DNA from: Mycolicibacterium agri
GTDB lineage: Bacteria; Actinomycetota; Actinomycetes; Mycobacteriales; Mycobacteriaceae
Direction of reading: 5' to 3'
DNA length: 53,585 nucleotides
NCBI RefSeq assembly: GCF_002553505.1
Contig: NZ_PDCP01000042.1
Span: forward strand, 1 to 53,585
Positions 1 through 8,901 of this stretch are shown in pieces; within the stretch, counting starts at the first letter, position 1; each line of letters opens with the position of its first letter. The position numbers were made by a program, and so were the translations under genes. The notes beneath the pieces were generated by a model that did no database searches, had not been told where the DNA came from, and saw nothing but the letters and a program-made list of their open reading frames with translations.

Positions 1-69
1 GGCAAAGTCCGCCGCAACACCTGCATCGACCTCTACCGCACCAACCAACTCCCCCGCCAAGACACCTAA
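1..69 (+). CDS. C-terminal end of an unidentified upstream gene (partial)
   Basis: Frame 1 is open from the first base and ends at TAA (67-69). It codes for 22 residues ending RTNQLPRQDT. I do not recognise the family from so short a tail. It runs towards the convergent dioxygenase gene, whose stop is at 84, leaving 14 bp between them. It could equally be chance open frame. Confidence 0.4.
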   Translation, partial: GKVRRNTCIDLYRTNQLPRQDT

Positions 70-83
70 CCGGCAAGAGATTG

Positions 84-848
84 CTAGTTCGCCGCCGCCT
101 TCTGATTGACGGCGGCCTCGAACCGCTTCTCCCAGCGGGAGTAGCTGCCGAGGTTGCCGAGCACGAAGGGCGAAAGGGCGATGAGCCAAGTGGCCATCTG
201 GTTCAGCACGTTCGCGGGGAACCGCATGGGGCGCATCATGTCGACGAAGAGCACCACCCGAACCCCGTCCGTGCGGTTCCAGGCTTCGTGCTCGAAGGTG
301 TCGTCGAAAATCATCACCCGGCCCTCTTCCCAATGGCGCGTTTGCGACCCGACCCTTATGCCGCATTGGTCGGCGGGCTCGGGAACGAGCAGCGCGAGAT
401 GAAGGCGGAGTACACCTTTGTACGGGCCGCGGTGGGGCGGCAATTCCTTGCCGGGGGCGAAAACGGAGAAAAACGCGGTTTTCATTCCCGGGATGGTCTT
501 GAGCAGCTTGGCCGTTTCCGGGCAGCGGCGGCAATTTGCTTTCGCCCTGATCCCGTAGGCGTAGAAGAAGAAGGTCTTCCAGCCATCGTCTTGGGAGAGA
601 GCCTTCTGCTCCTTTGAAATGTCTTGGAAGTTCGGCATGTCCGCCGCGTAGGGCAGCAGCGCGTCCAGCTCGGCGCGGACTTTTTTCCAGTCAGCCTCGA
701 CCGCTGGCACCCACGGAAAGTCGGTGACATCAAAGAATTCACGGTCGCCGAGCAGCGAGGCACGGCTGTAGAGGCGGTAGAGCCAACCGAAAAACGCCAT
801 CGCCAGGCGTCCGAATGTGCGCGCGACGAGCCCAGGCGCCTCGTTCAT
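84..848 (-). CDS. Aspartyl/asparaginyl beta-hydroxylase family Fe(II)/2-oxoglutarate dioxygenase
   Basis: This 254-aa protein matches the AspH/LpxO-type dioxygenase fold. An LRLHLAL segment carries His150 and an FDDTFEHEAWN segment carries His187, equivalent to the two iron-binding histidines of human AspH. Arg197 in GVRVVLFVDMMRP fits the 2-oxoglutarate-binding arginine. The N-terminus (about residues 10-30) is hydrophobic and may associate with the membrane. ATG at 848 is preceded by a G-rich ribosome binding site. The family hydroxylates Asp/Asn side chains or, as in LpxO, a fatty acyl chain. Next to a lipopeptide synthetase the likely target is a peptidyl residue or the acyl tail, which is inference. 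It is transcribed divergently from the first glycosyltransferase. Confidence 0.85.
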   Translation of the reverse strand: MNEAPGLVARTFGRLAMAFFGWLYRLYSRASLLGDREFFDVTDFPWVPAVEADWKKVRAELDALLPYAADMPNFQDISKEQKALSQDDGWKTFFFYAYGIRAKANCRRCPETAKLLKTIPGMKTAFFSVFAPGKELPPHRGPYKGVLRLHLALLVPEPADQCGIRVGSQTRHWEEGRVMIFDDTFEHEAWNRTDGVRVVLFVDMMRPMRFPANVLNQMATWLIALSPFVLGNLGSYSRWEKRFEAAVNQKAAAN

Positions 849-1350
849 ACTCCCCCCTTCACCAGACGCCGAAGTTTATTATCGGGCGCGTTGGTGCGCA
901 ATGCGCGAAGCCTGTCCATGCAGCACCGTCTCCTCGAAACTGTGTTCCCGCAATCGAGCGTCTCTCTCAAGAATTTCAGTCACACACAAGGTACAGCGCA
1001 ACGCGATCGCTTGATGCATCTCGCGGAAGCACCGACATATCCCGGGGATCGCGATTAGCACTGCAGGGTCGGCCATCTTGCGTCGGGGGCCACACCTCAG
1101 ACGACCATGGTCATTCGCTGAAACACTACCCGCGTAAGAAGAATCGCAGTTGAGCAAGCTCAGCATCACCAACAAGAGAAGCATTAGGCAACTACAGCAA
1201 AGCTCAATATATGTTCCGAAACCGCAATCGATCGCGCTTTTTCGTTCTGACTGGATCGTGGTGATCCGGTGTGCGCCTGGCGGTCCGAGGCCAACGAGTC
1301 GCCGCATTTCACCGGACGCGCACCAGAATTGAAAGGCTAGGATCTCGGCG
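849..1350. promoter_or_regulatory. Intergenic region between divergent dioxygenase and glycosyltransferase genes
   Basis: About 500 bp without a convincing gene. It is less GC-rich than its neighbours, especially around 1150-1250, where a TATATG-like -10 candidate lies at about 1208. It must hold the divergent promoters for both flanking genes. Short open frames here lack ribosome binding sites and family resemblance. No clear operator or repeat was seen. Confidence 0.45.
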
Positions 1351-2619
1351 ATGAAGTTTGTGCTGGCGAGCTACGGCAGTCGTGGCGATATCGAGCCTTG
1401 TGTCGCTCTCGGCCGCGAGCTGTTGGCGCGGGGGCATGACGTTCGCGTCGCGGTCCCGCCTGACCTGGTCGGGTTCGCCGAATCGGTCGGCCTCACCGCG
1501 GTCGCCTACGGGCCGGATGCGCGAGCGTGGATGGACGTCCATCGAGACTTCTGGACGCGCCTTTTCAAGAATTTCTGGAAGGTTCGCGGCCTGGTCAACA
1601 CATGGCGCGAACTCTGGGCCCCTGTCAACCAGTGCTGGGAAGAGCTCAGCGCCACACTCAAACCGTTGGCGGACGGTGCCGATCTGCTGTTCACCGGTGT
1701 GGTTTTCGAGGGCCCCGCGGCGAATGTCGCGGAACACTACGACATTCCGCTGGCGACGCTGCATTACAACCCCACCCGCGCCAACGGACAGTTCATGCCG
1801 TTCCTGCCGGCACCGTTGGCTCGTTTCGTCAGCGAGCTGGGCGACTGGTTTCTCTGGCGGATGGCGAAAAAGGTCGACGATGCGCAGCGCAGTGATCTGG
1901 GGTTGTCGGCGTCGACGAAGCCCCCGCCACAACGGATCGCCGACCGGGGATCGCTGGAAATCCAAGCCTACGACGAGGTTTTCGTCCCCGGACTGGCAGC
2001 CGAATGGGCGCAGTTCGCCGATCGACGCCCATTTGTCGGCGCCCTGACGCTGGAGTTGGCAGTCGATGCCGACGAGGACGTCTCGTCATGGATTGCCGCT
2101 GGCTCGCCCCCCATTTACTTCGGCTTCGGAAGCATGGCGGTCGGTTCGGCGGCCGACACGATCGCGATGATCGCAGCGGCCTGCGCCGAATTGGGGGAGC
2201 GCGCATTGGTTGTGGCCGGCTCGAGCGATTTCAGCGTCGTCCCTCACATGGAGAACGTCAAGGTGGTCACTGCGGTGAACTTTGCGACGGTCTTTCCGGC
2301 CTGTCGCGCTGTCGTACATCACGGGGGCGCAGGTACCACCGCCGCGGGCCTGCGCGCAGGGGTCCCCACACTGGTGCTGTGGACATGGCCCGAGCAGTCG
2401 CTCTGGGGCAGGCAACTCAAGCGCCTGAAAGTGGGTACTGCGCGGCGCTTTTCGACCACTACCAAGGAGTCGTTGGTCGCCGACCTGCGCACCATCCTCG
2501 CTCCGGAATACGCCGCGCGGGCCCGCCAGGTTGCCCCCAGGATGACCAAGCCTTCCGACAGTGTTGCCACCGCCGCTGACCTGATGGAGAACTTCGCTCG
2601 TTTGGGGCGTGTCGGCTGA
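1351..2619 (+). CDS. Glycosyltransferase 1, GT1 family (GPL Gtf/vancomycin GtfB-like)
   Basis: This 422-aa protein is the usual length for MGT/GtfB-type GT1 enzymes. Its N-terminal SYGSRGDIEP motif carries the Asp that serves as catalytic base in vancomycin-type transferases. The C-terminal donor-binding segment is VVHHGGAGTTAAGLRAGVPTL followed by WPEQSLWG, whose Glu-Gln pair normally contacts the donor sugar. The nearest families I recognise are the GPL glycosyltransferases Gtf1-Gtf3 and Rv1524/Rv1526c. It probably adds a sugar to a hydroxyl of the peptide, with Thr side chains the best candidates, or extends an existing sugar. ATG at 1351 follows an AGGA site. It converges on the acyltransferase with an 11-bp gap. 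Confidence 0.88.
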   Translation: MKFVLASYGSRGDIEPCVALGRELLARGHDVRVAVPPDLVGFAESVGLTAVAYGPDARAWMDVHRDFWTRLFKNFWKVRGLVNTWRELWAPVNQCWEELSATLKPLADGADLLFTGVVFEGPAANVAEHYDIPLATLHYNPTRANGQFMPFLPAPLARFVSELGDWFLWRMAKKVDDAQRSDLGLSASTKPPPQRIADRGSLEIQAYDEVFVPGLAAEWAQFADRRPFVGALTLELAVDADEDVSSWIAAGSPPIYFGFGSMAVGSAADTIAMIAAACAELGERALVVAGSSDFSVVPHMENVKVVTAVNFATVFPACRAVVHHGGAGTTAAGLRAGVPTLVLWTWPEQSLWGRQLKRLKVGTARRFSTTTKESLVADLRTILAPEYAARARQVAPRMTKPSDSVATAADLMENFARLGRVG

Positions 2620-2630
2620 GTTGGTCGCAG

Positions 2631-4058
2631 TCAGTCGATGTCTCCGGTCAAGCCGAAATCGGCCAGCGCCTGGCCCGCGAGCTCACGCAAAGCCGGCTTC
2701 GTGTTCTCCCCGCCGGGCTGATAGGCGACGACGGTAACGGTGATCCGGCCGTTGATGCGCCCGGACTGCAACCTCATCACGCCGCCTGTTCGCTCTAGCC
2801 ACTGCCGCGTTGCGTGGTGCCAGGTCGCCCGCGCGGTGATGTATTCGGCGTCGGTGCCGTCGATGCGGCACAACAGAGAGGTGAGGTCGCCGAGGTAGGA
2901 GCAATAGACCGGACAGTCGGGGTCGGCGAGGGCCGCTTCGGCCGCACGCTCCATCGACCGCCTCGACCTGAACGGCATGAGCCACAGGAGCTTTCGGACC
3001 TCATCCGGCGTTTGCGCCTTCGTGGCCAACGCGCGTTTGATCGCGTCGCGGGCAACACGCAGATCATTCGTCACGGTGGACGGATCGATGCTGACGCGCG
3101 CGATCGACATCGCGTTCGCACGCGTGTCGTCCTCGCCGCGTTCGCTGATCGGAAGTTGCAAGGTGACGGCGCCGTCCGTGGCGCGTCTGCGCCCCATACG
3201 CTCGGCGAGTTTGGCGGCCAACCCGGCCAGCAGCGTGTTGCTGGTTCCGCCAAGCGCCTTCGCGCGGGCGTCCCACTCATCGACATCGGTATAGATGGTG
3301 ATGCCGGGTACGACGATGACCTCGTCCGCGTCGCCGCCAGGAAGGGGGAGGGCCGGTCGGGCCAGTGATCGAACAGCGTCGGTTCTGCCGGGTCGGTTCC
3401 GATCACGCCAACGACGGCCCGCCAGCTTCGATCCCGCTACGAACGCCTCGATGATGTGAGGCGTGTCCTGCGCGGTTTCCCTGACATCGTGCACGACCGC
3501 GCGCACTGGTGTGCGTGAATGCGGCGGTGGGAGACCCAGATTGCGCGCTTTTCCCATGATCGCGTCGAGGATGACGACCGCGAGGCCGAGGCCGTCCACC
3601 AGGCAGTGAGAGACCACAAGACTGATGGCCGTCGCGCCGTCCTCGAGAGGTTGAACGCCGAGGTGCCAGCCGGGTCCCCACTCAGGATCGGTCGGCAGCT
3701 GTGAGCGTTCGTCGGCCCAGTCGCTGAGCTCAGAGCGTGGCCGGGGGCATTCGGCGATATCGATGTTCGGCGGCGCCTGATCGGCGACCCACCGATGCCG
3801 GGCGAACGGCAGCGGCGAACGTTCAATCCGCCGTCCCAGCAGTCCGTGGCCGAGATTGCGGTGAAAACGGCTCAGACCATCGAAGTCGACTTCGTGTTCG
3901 TACACCCACACGATCTGGATGGCGACCTTCTCACCGGTGGCTTGCTGCCACGTAAAAAAACTCTGATCCAGTAGAGCCAGCCGATTGTCGGGCCGCGCAA
4001 CGCGATTCGAGACGCGGGCGTCATCGGATGCACCTGCAGACCGTGTACGGACTGCCAC
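2631..4058 (-). CDS. PapA/wax-ester-synthase-like acyltransferase (condensation-domain superfamily)
   Basis: Begins near DQSFFTWQQ, typical of the WES/DGAT and PapA group, and carries the catalytic HxxxDG motif as SHCLVDGLG. No membrane segment is evident. The open frame extends to an ATG at 4220, but the GTG at 4058 has GGAGG eight bases upstream (4067-4071) and begins just before the first conserved block, so I take a 475-aa product. Such enzymes move an acyl group from CoA or a carrier protein to an alcohol or amine. In this locus it could acylate a sugar or Thr hydroxyl, or help release the peptide from the synthetase. The exact substrate cannot be read from the sequence. Confidence 0.75.
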   Translation of the reverse strand: MAVRTRSAGASDDARVSNRVARPDNRLALLDQSFFTWQQATGEKVAIQIVWVYEHEVDFDGLSRFHRNLGHGLLGRRIERSPLPFARHRWVADQAPPNIDIAECPRPRSELSDWADERSQLPTDPEWGPGWHLGVQPLEDGATAISLVVSHCLVDGLGLAVVILDAIMGKARNLGLPPPHSRTPVRAVVHDVRETAQDTPHIIEAFVAGSKLAGRRWRDRNRPGRTDAVRSLARPALPLPGGDADEVIVVPGITIYTDVDEWDARAKALGGTSNTLLAGLAAKLAERMGRRRATDGAVTLQLPISERGEDDTRANAMSIARVSIDPSTVTNDLRVARDAIKRALATKAQTPDEVRKLLWLMPFRSRRSMERAAEAALADPDCPVYCSYLGDLTSLLCRIDGTDAEYITARATWHHATRQWLERTGGVMRLQSGRINGRITVTVVAYQPGGENTKPALRELAGQALADFGLTGDID

Positions 4059-4315
4059 GTGACACGCCTCCGACCACATTGATTGATTCGCCCGAAATGC
4101 CTCATGGAGCGTACACCGGCGCACGGGGCTTTGCTGCGGGCCAACAGCGCAACGGAGGAAGGCGCCGACGCAGCGGGAACCGACAACCGCAGTAGCGCTA
4201 CGCCACGCGGACCGCGCCACGTATATTCTGCGACCATGAGCAACAGCCGACCCACAGGCGGACAGCGCGCCACAAGATCACCTTTCGCGGTGACTGCGGC
4301 CGCGGAGTGGTGCTC

Positions 4316-5284
4316 GTGACCGCCGCCGGAGGAAGCGGAAGTGCGTCGCGCCCAGTGATTCTGTTCGTATTGGGCATGGGCCGGTCCGGAACTTCGGCTA
4401 TCACCCGGGTTCTTTCGCTGTGCGGCGCCGCCCTGCCGGAGGGGATGTTGGGCGCGATGCGGGGGAATCCCACCGGTCATTGGGAGTCGCGCGCCGCGGT
4501 GAATCTCAACGACAAGATCTTGCACCGCAACGGCGGTGGGTGGTACGACCCGACGCTGCGCCTGGAGGCGAAGGATGCGTTCGACGCCAAAGAGCGTGCC
4601 GCATGCATCGCCGAGATCCGCGAGTTCTTCTCCACACTGCCTTCAGCGCCGCTCGTGGTGCTCAAGGACCCGAAAATCACGGTGCTGACCGGCCTGTGGT
4701 TCGAAGCCGCGCGTTCGGCGGGGTTCGACGTCGCGACCGTGATCGCGCTGCGTCACCCGCATGAGGTCGTCGCGTCGCTGACGGCTCCCGGTGGAGTCTC
4801 TTCGGAATTGTCGAGCGCTCTGTGGCTGAAATTCACGCTGGTGGCTGAGAGAAACACGCGATCCCTGCCGCGTGTGGTGGTCGACTACGCCAATCTGCTC
4901 GACGACTGGCGCCGAGAAGTAGCGCGTGTTTCCGCGGCACTTGATGTCGATCTCAACGCCCGTGACGAGAGCGCGATCGATGAGTTTCTGTCCCCGGACC
5001 TCCACAACCAGCGGCACTCCGGGCCGATCGAAGAGCCGTTCGGCACGGACTGGTTTGCGACGGTCTACCAACAGCTACAAGCGGCCGCCAGGGACGACGC
5101 GTGGGATCAGGGCGCGCTGGACCGCGTGTACGAGTCCTATGAGAGCAGCGAGCAAACGTTCCGAACGGCGTTTCAAGATTTTCAACGCCTGCGAAAAATT
5201 CACCGCGTATTCCGGCCGTCCTTCTCCAAATTGTTTTACGGGCTTAGGGCAATGACCCACCGTCGGGACGGTACATGGGCTTAG
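4316..5284 (+). CDS. Sulfotransferase-family protein
   Basis: A 322-aa protein with a PAPS 5'-phosphosulfate-binding loop near the N-terminus (LGMGRSGTSAITRVL) and a 3'-phosphate-binding block (VIALRHPHEVVASL), in the spacing of bacterial sulfotransferases. GTG at 4316 is preferred over GTG at 4307 because GGAG (4304-4307) sits eight bases upstream of it. The family transfers sulfate from PAPS to hydroxyls of sugars, lipids or peptides. Within this cluster the likely acceptor is a sugar or hydroxyl on the lipopeptide, which is inference. It is divergent from the acyltransferase across about 257 bp, with a TATATT-like -10 candidate at 4222-4227. Confidence 0.8.
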   Translation: MTAAGGSGSASRPVILFVLGMGRSGTSAITRVLSLCGAALPEGMLGAMRGNPTGHWESRAAVNLNDKILHRNGGGWYDPTLRLEAKDAFDAKERAACIAEIREFFSTLPSAPLVVLKDPKITVLTGLWFEAARSAGFDVATVIALRHPHEVVASLTAPGGVSSELSSALWLKFTLVAERNTRSLPRVVVDYANLLDDWRREVARVSAALDVDLNARDESAIDEFLSPDLHNQRHSGPIEEPFGTDWFATVYQQLQAAARDDAWDQGALDRVYESYESSEQTFRTAFQDFQRLRKIHRVFRPSFSKLFYGLRAMTHRRDGTWA

Positions 5285-5379
5285 ACTGCCCGTACAAACC
5301 CGGGGTATAGGGGGACTTTTCGATGACGTCTTAGGACTTCATCGAATTGGTCTGTCACTTGAGGCGGGGAGGGCCTTCA

Positions 5380-6192
5380 GTGAAACTGCTTGAACGTTTG
5401 AGCTATCACCCGCTCATCTGGAATATCGGTTACAAGACGCAAAAGCACAGCTATCGCGTCATTACTCGCCGATTCGGCAACGACGACGTCGTCTTTCTCA
5501 ACTATGGCTACGAGGAAGACCCACCCATGGCGTTGGAGCTGGACGCCGCCGACGAACCTGACCGGTTCCCCATTCAGCTTTATCACCGCACCGCGACCCA
5601 GGCCGGCGGGCTGGCCGACAAAGATGTGCTCGAGGTCGGCTGCGGCCACGGCGGCGGCGCCTCGTATCTCACTCGCGCTTTGCGCCCGGCCCGGTACACG
5701 GGACTGGATCTCAATCCCAACGGGATCGACTTCTGTCGCCGACGCCACCGCCTGCTCGGCCTCGAGTTCGTGGTGGGCGACGCACAGAACCTGCCCTTTC
5801 CAGACCAGACCTTCGACGCCGTGATCAATGTCGAATCGTCGATCCACTATCCGGACTTCCGCCGGTTCCTTGCCGAAGTGGCGCGGGTCCTGCGCCCGGG
5901 CGGGCACTTCCTATACACCGACGGCCGCTTCGCACCGCATGTGGGCGACTGGGAGGCGGCGCTTGCCGACGCGCCGATGCAGCTCATCTCGCACGAAGAC
6001 ATCAGCCCTCAAGTCGTGCGCGGGATCGAGCGAAATTCGCAGCGTTGGCAGGAGCTGCTGGGTCGGCACAAGTTCAATGTGATGCGCGCGACCTGCCAGT
6101 TCGTGGAAGGCTCGAAAATCTACCGCTCTCTGCAAAACGGAGAATTTTCGTATCGCGTGTACTGCTTTGCCAATACAGCAGCTGGCAATTAA
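5380..6192 (+). CDS. SAM-dependent O-methyltransferase, Rv2952/Fmt-like
   Basis: Class I methyltransferase of 270 aa with SAM motif I as VLEVGCGHGGGASYL, then GLDLNPNGIDFC and a VVGDAQNLPFPDQTFD block. Length and layout match the mycobacterial group containing Rv2952, which methylates phthiotriol-type lipids, and GPL Fmt, which methylates the hydroxyl of the fatty acyl chain. A hydroxylated acyl chain on the lipopeptide is therefore the leading substrate guess; a sugar is the alternative. The frame reaches upstream to 5347, but GTG at 5380 has a strong GGGGAGGG site immediately before it and gives the family length. Confidence 0.85.
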   Translation: MKLLERLSYHPLIWNIGYKTQKHSYRVITRRFGNDDVVFLNYGYEEDPPMALELDAADEPDRFPIQLYHRTATQAGGLADKDVLEVGCGHGGGASYLTRALRPARYTGLDLNPNGIDFCRRRHRLLGLEFVVGDAQNLPFPDQTFDAVINVESSIHYPDFRRFLAEVARVLRPGGHFLYTDGRFAPHVGDWEAALADAPMQLISHEDISPQVVRGIERNSQRWQELLGRHKFNVMRATCQFVEGSKIYRSLQNGEFSYRVYCFANTAAGN

Positions 6193-6252
6193 TTGCTGTG
6201 ACTTGCTAAGTCATGCGTACCATTCAAAACGAGCGAGTGCCGATAGGAACTC

Positions 6253-7026
6253 TTGCATCACATTAAGCTGGTCCGTGTGACCGTCAAGCCCTTGAGCTCA
6301 TTCAAATCTCGTATAAAGAAGTCGATAGACTCCTTGGTTTTCTTCGTCAATAGCTCCGGTCCCGGAGTCCTTGGCCAGCTCGAATACAAGATCAGGTCGG
6401 CGCGCGACGATTGGGACGACCCACTGAACGGTCAGGTCGGCCGACTGCAGATATGCCGGCAGATCTTCGCGAAATTGCCGCCCTCGGCCGTCGTGGAGAC
6501 GGGTACTTTTGTGGGCAACACCACGGTGTTTTTCGCCGAGCTCGGCGTCCCGGTATATACGGCCGAAGTGAAGCCGCGTTATCACGCTTTCGCGGAAATG
6601 CGGTTCCGTCCGATGCGTGACCGGGTACATGTCGAACTGGCCGACAGTCGCGCGTTTCTGCGGCGGTTGGCAAACGACCCGGCGGTGCCCAAGGACGGTG
6701 TTTTCTTTTACCTCGACGCCCATTGGTATTCGGACCTGCCGTTGGCGGAAGAAATCGACACGATTTTCGGATCGTGGCAACGGTCGGTGGTCATGATCGA
6801 CGACTTCGCGGTCCCCGGCGACTCATACGAATACGACGACTACGGTCCGGGCGCCGTGCTCAACGCCGAATATCTCGATGCCATCGGGCGCGCCGATATG
6901 TTCAGGTTTTATCCCGCTTTACCGGCCAGCCAGGAAACGGGTGCCAAGCGTGGTTGCGTTGTCCTCTGCAATGATGCCGACACCCGAGACCGCCTCAACG
7001 ATCTGGAGAGCCTGCGGACGTCCTGA
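6253..7026 (+). CDS. Class I SAM-dependent methyltransferase (tailoring, substrate unknown)
   Basis: A 257-aa protein with motif I as VVETGTFVGNTTVFFAE, followed by YTAEVKPRYHAFAEMRF and acidic blocks FFYLDAHW and VVMIDDF, typical of small-molecule or sugar O-methyltransferases related to FkbM/CmcI-like enzymes. The first about 50 residues are basic and not conserved. TTG at 6253 has AGGA (6245-6248) just upstream; GTG at 6277 is an alternative without a good ribosome site. It follows the Rv2952-like gene by 60 bp and is probably co-transcribed. It converges on the exporter gene with a 27-bp gap. Methylation of a sugar hydroxyl is likely but unproven. Confidence 0.75.
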   Translation: MHHIKLVRVTVKPLSSFKSRIKKSIDSLVFFVNSSGPGVLGQLEYKIRSARDDWDDPLNGQVGRLQICRQIFAKLPPSAVVETGTFVGNTTVFFAELGVPVYTAEVKPRYHAFAEMRFRPMRDRVHVELADSRAFLRRLANDPAVPKDGVFFYLDAHWYSDLPLAEEIDTIFGSWQRSVVMIDDFAVPGDSYEYDDYGPGAVLNAEYLDAIGRADMFRFYPALPASQETGAKRGCVVLCNDADTRDRLNDLESLRTS

Positions 7027-7053
7027 GCCGGCAGACGACCCCTTAAGCGGTGA

Positions 7054-8595
7054 TCAGCCGGCGTCGCTGGCAGCTTTGGCTTGACTCGCGTGTGCCACCT
7101 GCTGCGCGGTGTAGTTGATGAACAGGACAACACCACCGACCAGGATCACCGCGCCGGCCAGCCACAGAAGACCGTAGGTGATCCCATGGTCCAACGCGTT
7201 CAACTGGGCTTCGTTCATGGACTTCACCGGCCCGGTGGTGCCGCCCATGGCGAGCGTGCGTGACGTGATCGCGACTTGCACGACCGCCAGCACCATCGGC
7301 CCGCCCAAGCTCTGCAGCATGAGCGCGATGGCGGAGGTCGGGCCGATTCTGTCCAGGCCGACGCTGGCGATCAGCGATAACCGCAGCGGCACATTCACCA
7401 CGCCGATACCGAGCGCGGCGACGACGAGCGGCAGCACCAGGTTCGGGAAGTACGAGGCGCCGCGCGTCAGTGTCGAGCCGTAGAGCATGGCACACAGCAT
7501 CAGGCTGCCGCCGCCGATCAACACCACGCGCGGCGAGAAGAATCGCACAAGCCGCGCGGATGCGGCCGCACCGATGGCCACGGCGACGGCGAACGGCAGG
7601 AAGGCGACGCTTGCACGCATCGCGCTGTAGCCCATGACGCTCTGTACGTAGAGGGCCACGAGCACCATCAGCGTGAACATCACCCCGCCGCCGAGGAACA
7701 GCGCCGCGAACAAGGCCAGACGGTTGCGGTCGCGGAACAGGTTGAAGGGGACAATGGGGTTCGCCGCTGTGCGCTCCACCAGGATGAAGGCGATCAACGC
7801 CGACAGCCCGATCACGCCGGATCCGACAGGTATCGGCGCCAACCAGCCGTCCTCGGGCCCCCTGGAAAGACCGAACACCGTTGCGGTGCAGACCAGCGTC
7901 GCCAGCACAGCCCCGGTGACATCGAGCTTCATCCGCTCCTTCTGTGTTTCCCGCAGCGCCGCGCCCGCCAGGCAGAAGGCCAGGACTCCGAGCGGCACGT
8001 TCACCAGGAACGCCAGTCGCCACGACATCTCGGTAAGCGCCCCGCCGAGCACCAGACCCAGCACGGAGCCGATACCGGTCATCGCCGAGAACACCGCCAC
8101 GGCCGCGTTGCGCCAAGGCCCCTTCGGGAACGTGGTTGCCACCAGTGCCACGGAGGTGGGTGCGATGACCGCCGCCGCGACGCCTTGCATGAGCCGGGCC
8201 GACACCAGCGCGCCGCCATTCCACGCAAAGCCGCACAGGGCTGACGCCAGGGTGAACAGCGCGACCCCGAGCATGAATGAGCGCTTGCGCCCGAACGTGT
8301 CACCCACGCGACCGCCGAGCAGCATGAGCCCGCCGAACGCCAAGATGTATGCGGTGATCACCCAATACCGCCCGCTGTCGTTGAGGCCCAGGTCATCCTG
8401 GATCTTGGGCAGCGCAATGATTGCGATGGTGCCGTCCATCATGGTCAGCAGCTGGATGCTGCCGATCGCCGTGACCGCGGCGACGAACCAGCGAGGCGGA
8501 CGCCGCTTGAGTGAGGGCTTCTTCGTGTGGTGCGGCGGGGCTGGCTCGACCGGCGTCTCGGTCGCTTGATCGGCGCGCTCTGTCATGCTCTCCAT
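7054..8595 (-). CDS. DHA2-family major facilitator (14-TM) exporter
   Basis: A 513-aa protein whose hydrophobic profile fits 14 transmembrane segments. It has the DHA2 marks: MMDGTIAIIALP in TM1, GGRVGDTFGRKRSF as motif A, and a motif-C/antiporter region ending SWRLAFLVNVPLG. The first about 35 residues are polar with Pro and Lys, hence cytoplasmic. ATG at 8595 has no clear ribosome site; ATG at 8586 has GGAG three bases upstream and may be the true start. DHA2 pumps export amphiphiles and drugs by proton antiport, and this is the only transporter visible in the cluster. Whether it moves the peptide or a precursor is inference. An inverted repeat lies 30-60 bp upstream. Confidence 0.88.
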   Translation of the reverse strand: MESMTERADQATETPVEPAPPHHTKKPSLKRRPPRWFVAAVTAIGSIQLLTMMDGTIAIIALPKIQDDLGLNDSGRYWVITAYILAFGGLMLLGGRVGDTFGRKRSFMLGVALFTLASALCGFAWNGGALVSARLMQGVAAAVIAPTSVALVATTFPKGPWRNAAVAVFSAMTGIGSVLGLVLGGALTEMSWRLAFLVNVPLGVLAFCLAGAALRETQKERMKLDVTGAVLATLVCTATVFGLSRGPEDGWLAPIPVGSGVIGLSALIAFILVERTAANPIVPFNLFRDRNRLALFAALFLGGGVMFTLMVLVALYVQSVMGYSAMRASVAFLPFAVAVAIGAAASARLVRFFSPRVVLIGGGSLMLCAMLYGSTLTRGASYFPNLVLPLVVAALGIGVVNVPLRLSLIASVGLDRIGPTSAIALMLQSLGGPMVLAVVQVAITSRTLAMGGTTGPVKSMNEAQLNALDHGITYGLLWLAGAVILVGGVVLFINYTAQQVAHASQAKAASDAG

Positions 8596-8901
8596 TTCTG
8601 AGAAGCGGCTAAGCCTGCAATGCTATAGCAACTCAAAATGTTGCTAGCCGCCCCTGGCGATACGCACTGGTGCCGCCGATAGCCGCGCTTGTAGCAAATT
8701 GTCGAATGTATCGCCAGCAACCGTGCTCCGTGGATGCCATTGAGAATGCCATTCCTGTCGCCGCGGACGTTATCAGCTGCGCAACGACAAAGTCCGACAA
8801 TGTTCGGGTCGGCGCTAGTTACGCAGCCGCAGGACACGCCTTGCTGGAAAGTCTAAACTCATCGCCGGCAGCCCCGGCATGGAAAAGAGGACAATTTGAC
8901 G
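8596..8901. promoter_or_regulatory. Divergent intergenic region, exporter / TylF-like methyltransferase
   Basis: About 306 bp holding both promoters. It contains the inverted repeat at 8626-8646 and scattered half-sites (TAGCAA near 8692, CAGCAAC near 8711). No coding frame here has a plausible ribosome site. Confidence 0.5.
8626..8646. promoter_or_regulatory. Inverted repeat TAGCAAC-N7-GTTGCTA, operator candidate
   Basis: Two perfect 7-bp arms are separated by seven bases. The repeat lies 30-60 bp upstream of the exporter start codon, where a TetR/MarR-type repressor would block transcription. No regulator gene is present in the window. A short RNA hairpin in the exporter leader is the alternative reading. 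Confidence 0.45.

Noticed and set aside
1..120. A second IS481 copy ending at the left edge, making a composite transposon
   Set aside because: No reverse complement of the terminal sequence seen at 53211 is present near the left edge, and the 22-residue tail does not match an IS481 end that I recognise.
815..1153. Small + strand open frames between the dioxygenase and glycosyltransferase 1
   Set aside because: They overlap the dioxygenase start, lack ribosome binding sites and show no conserved motif.
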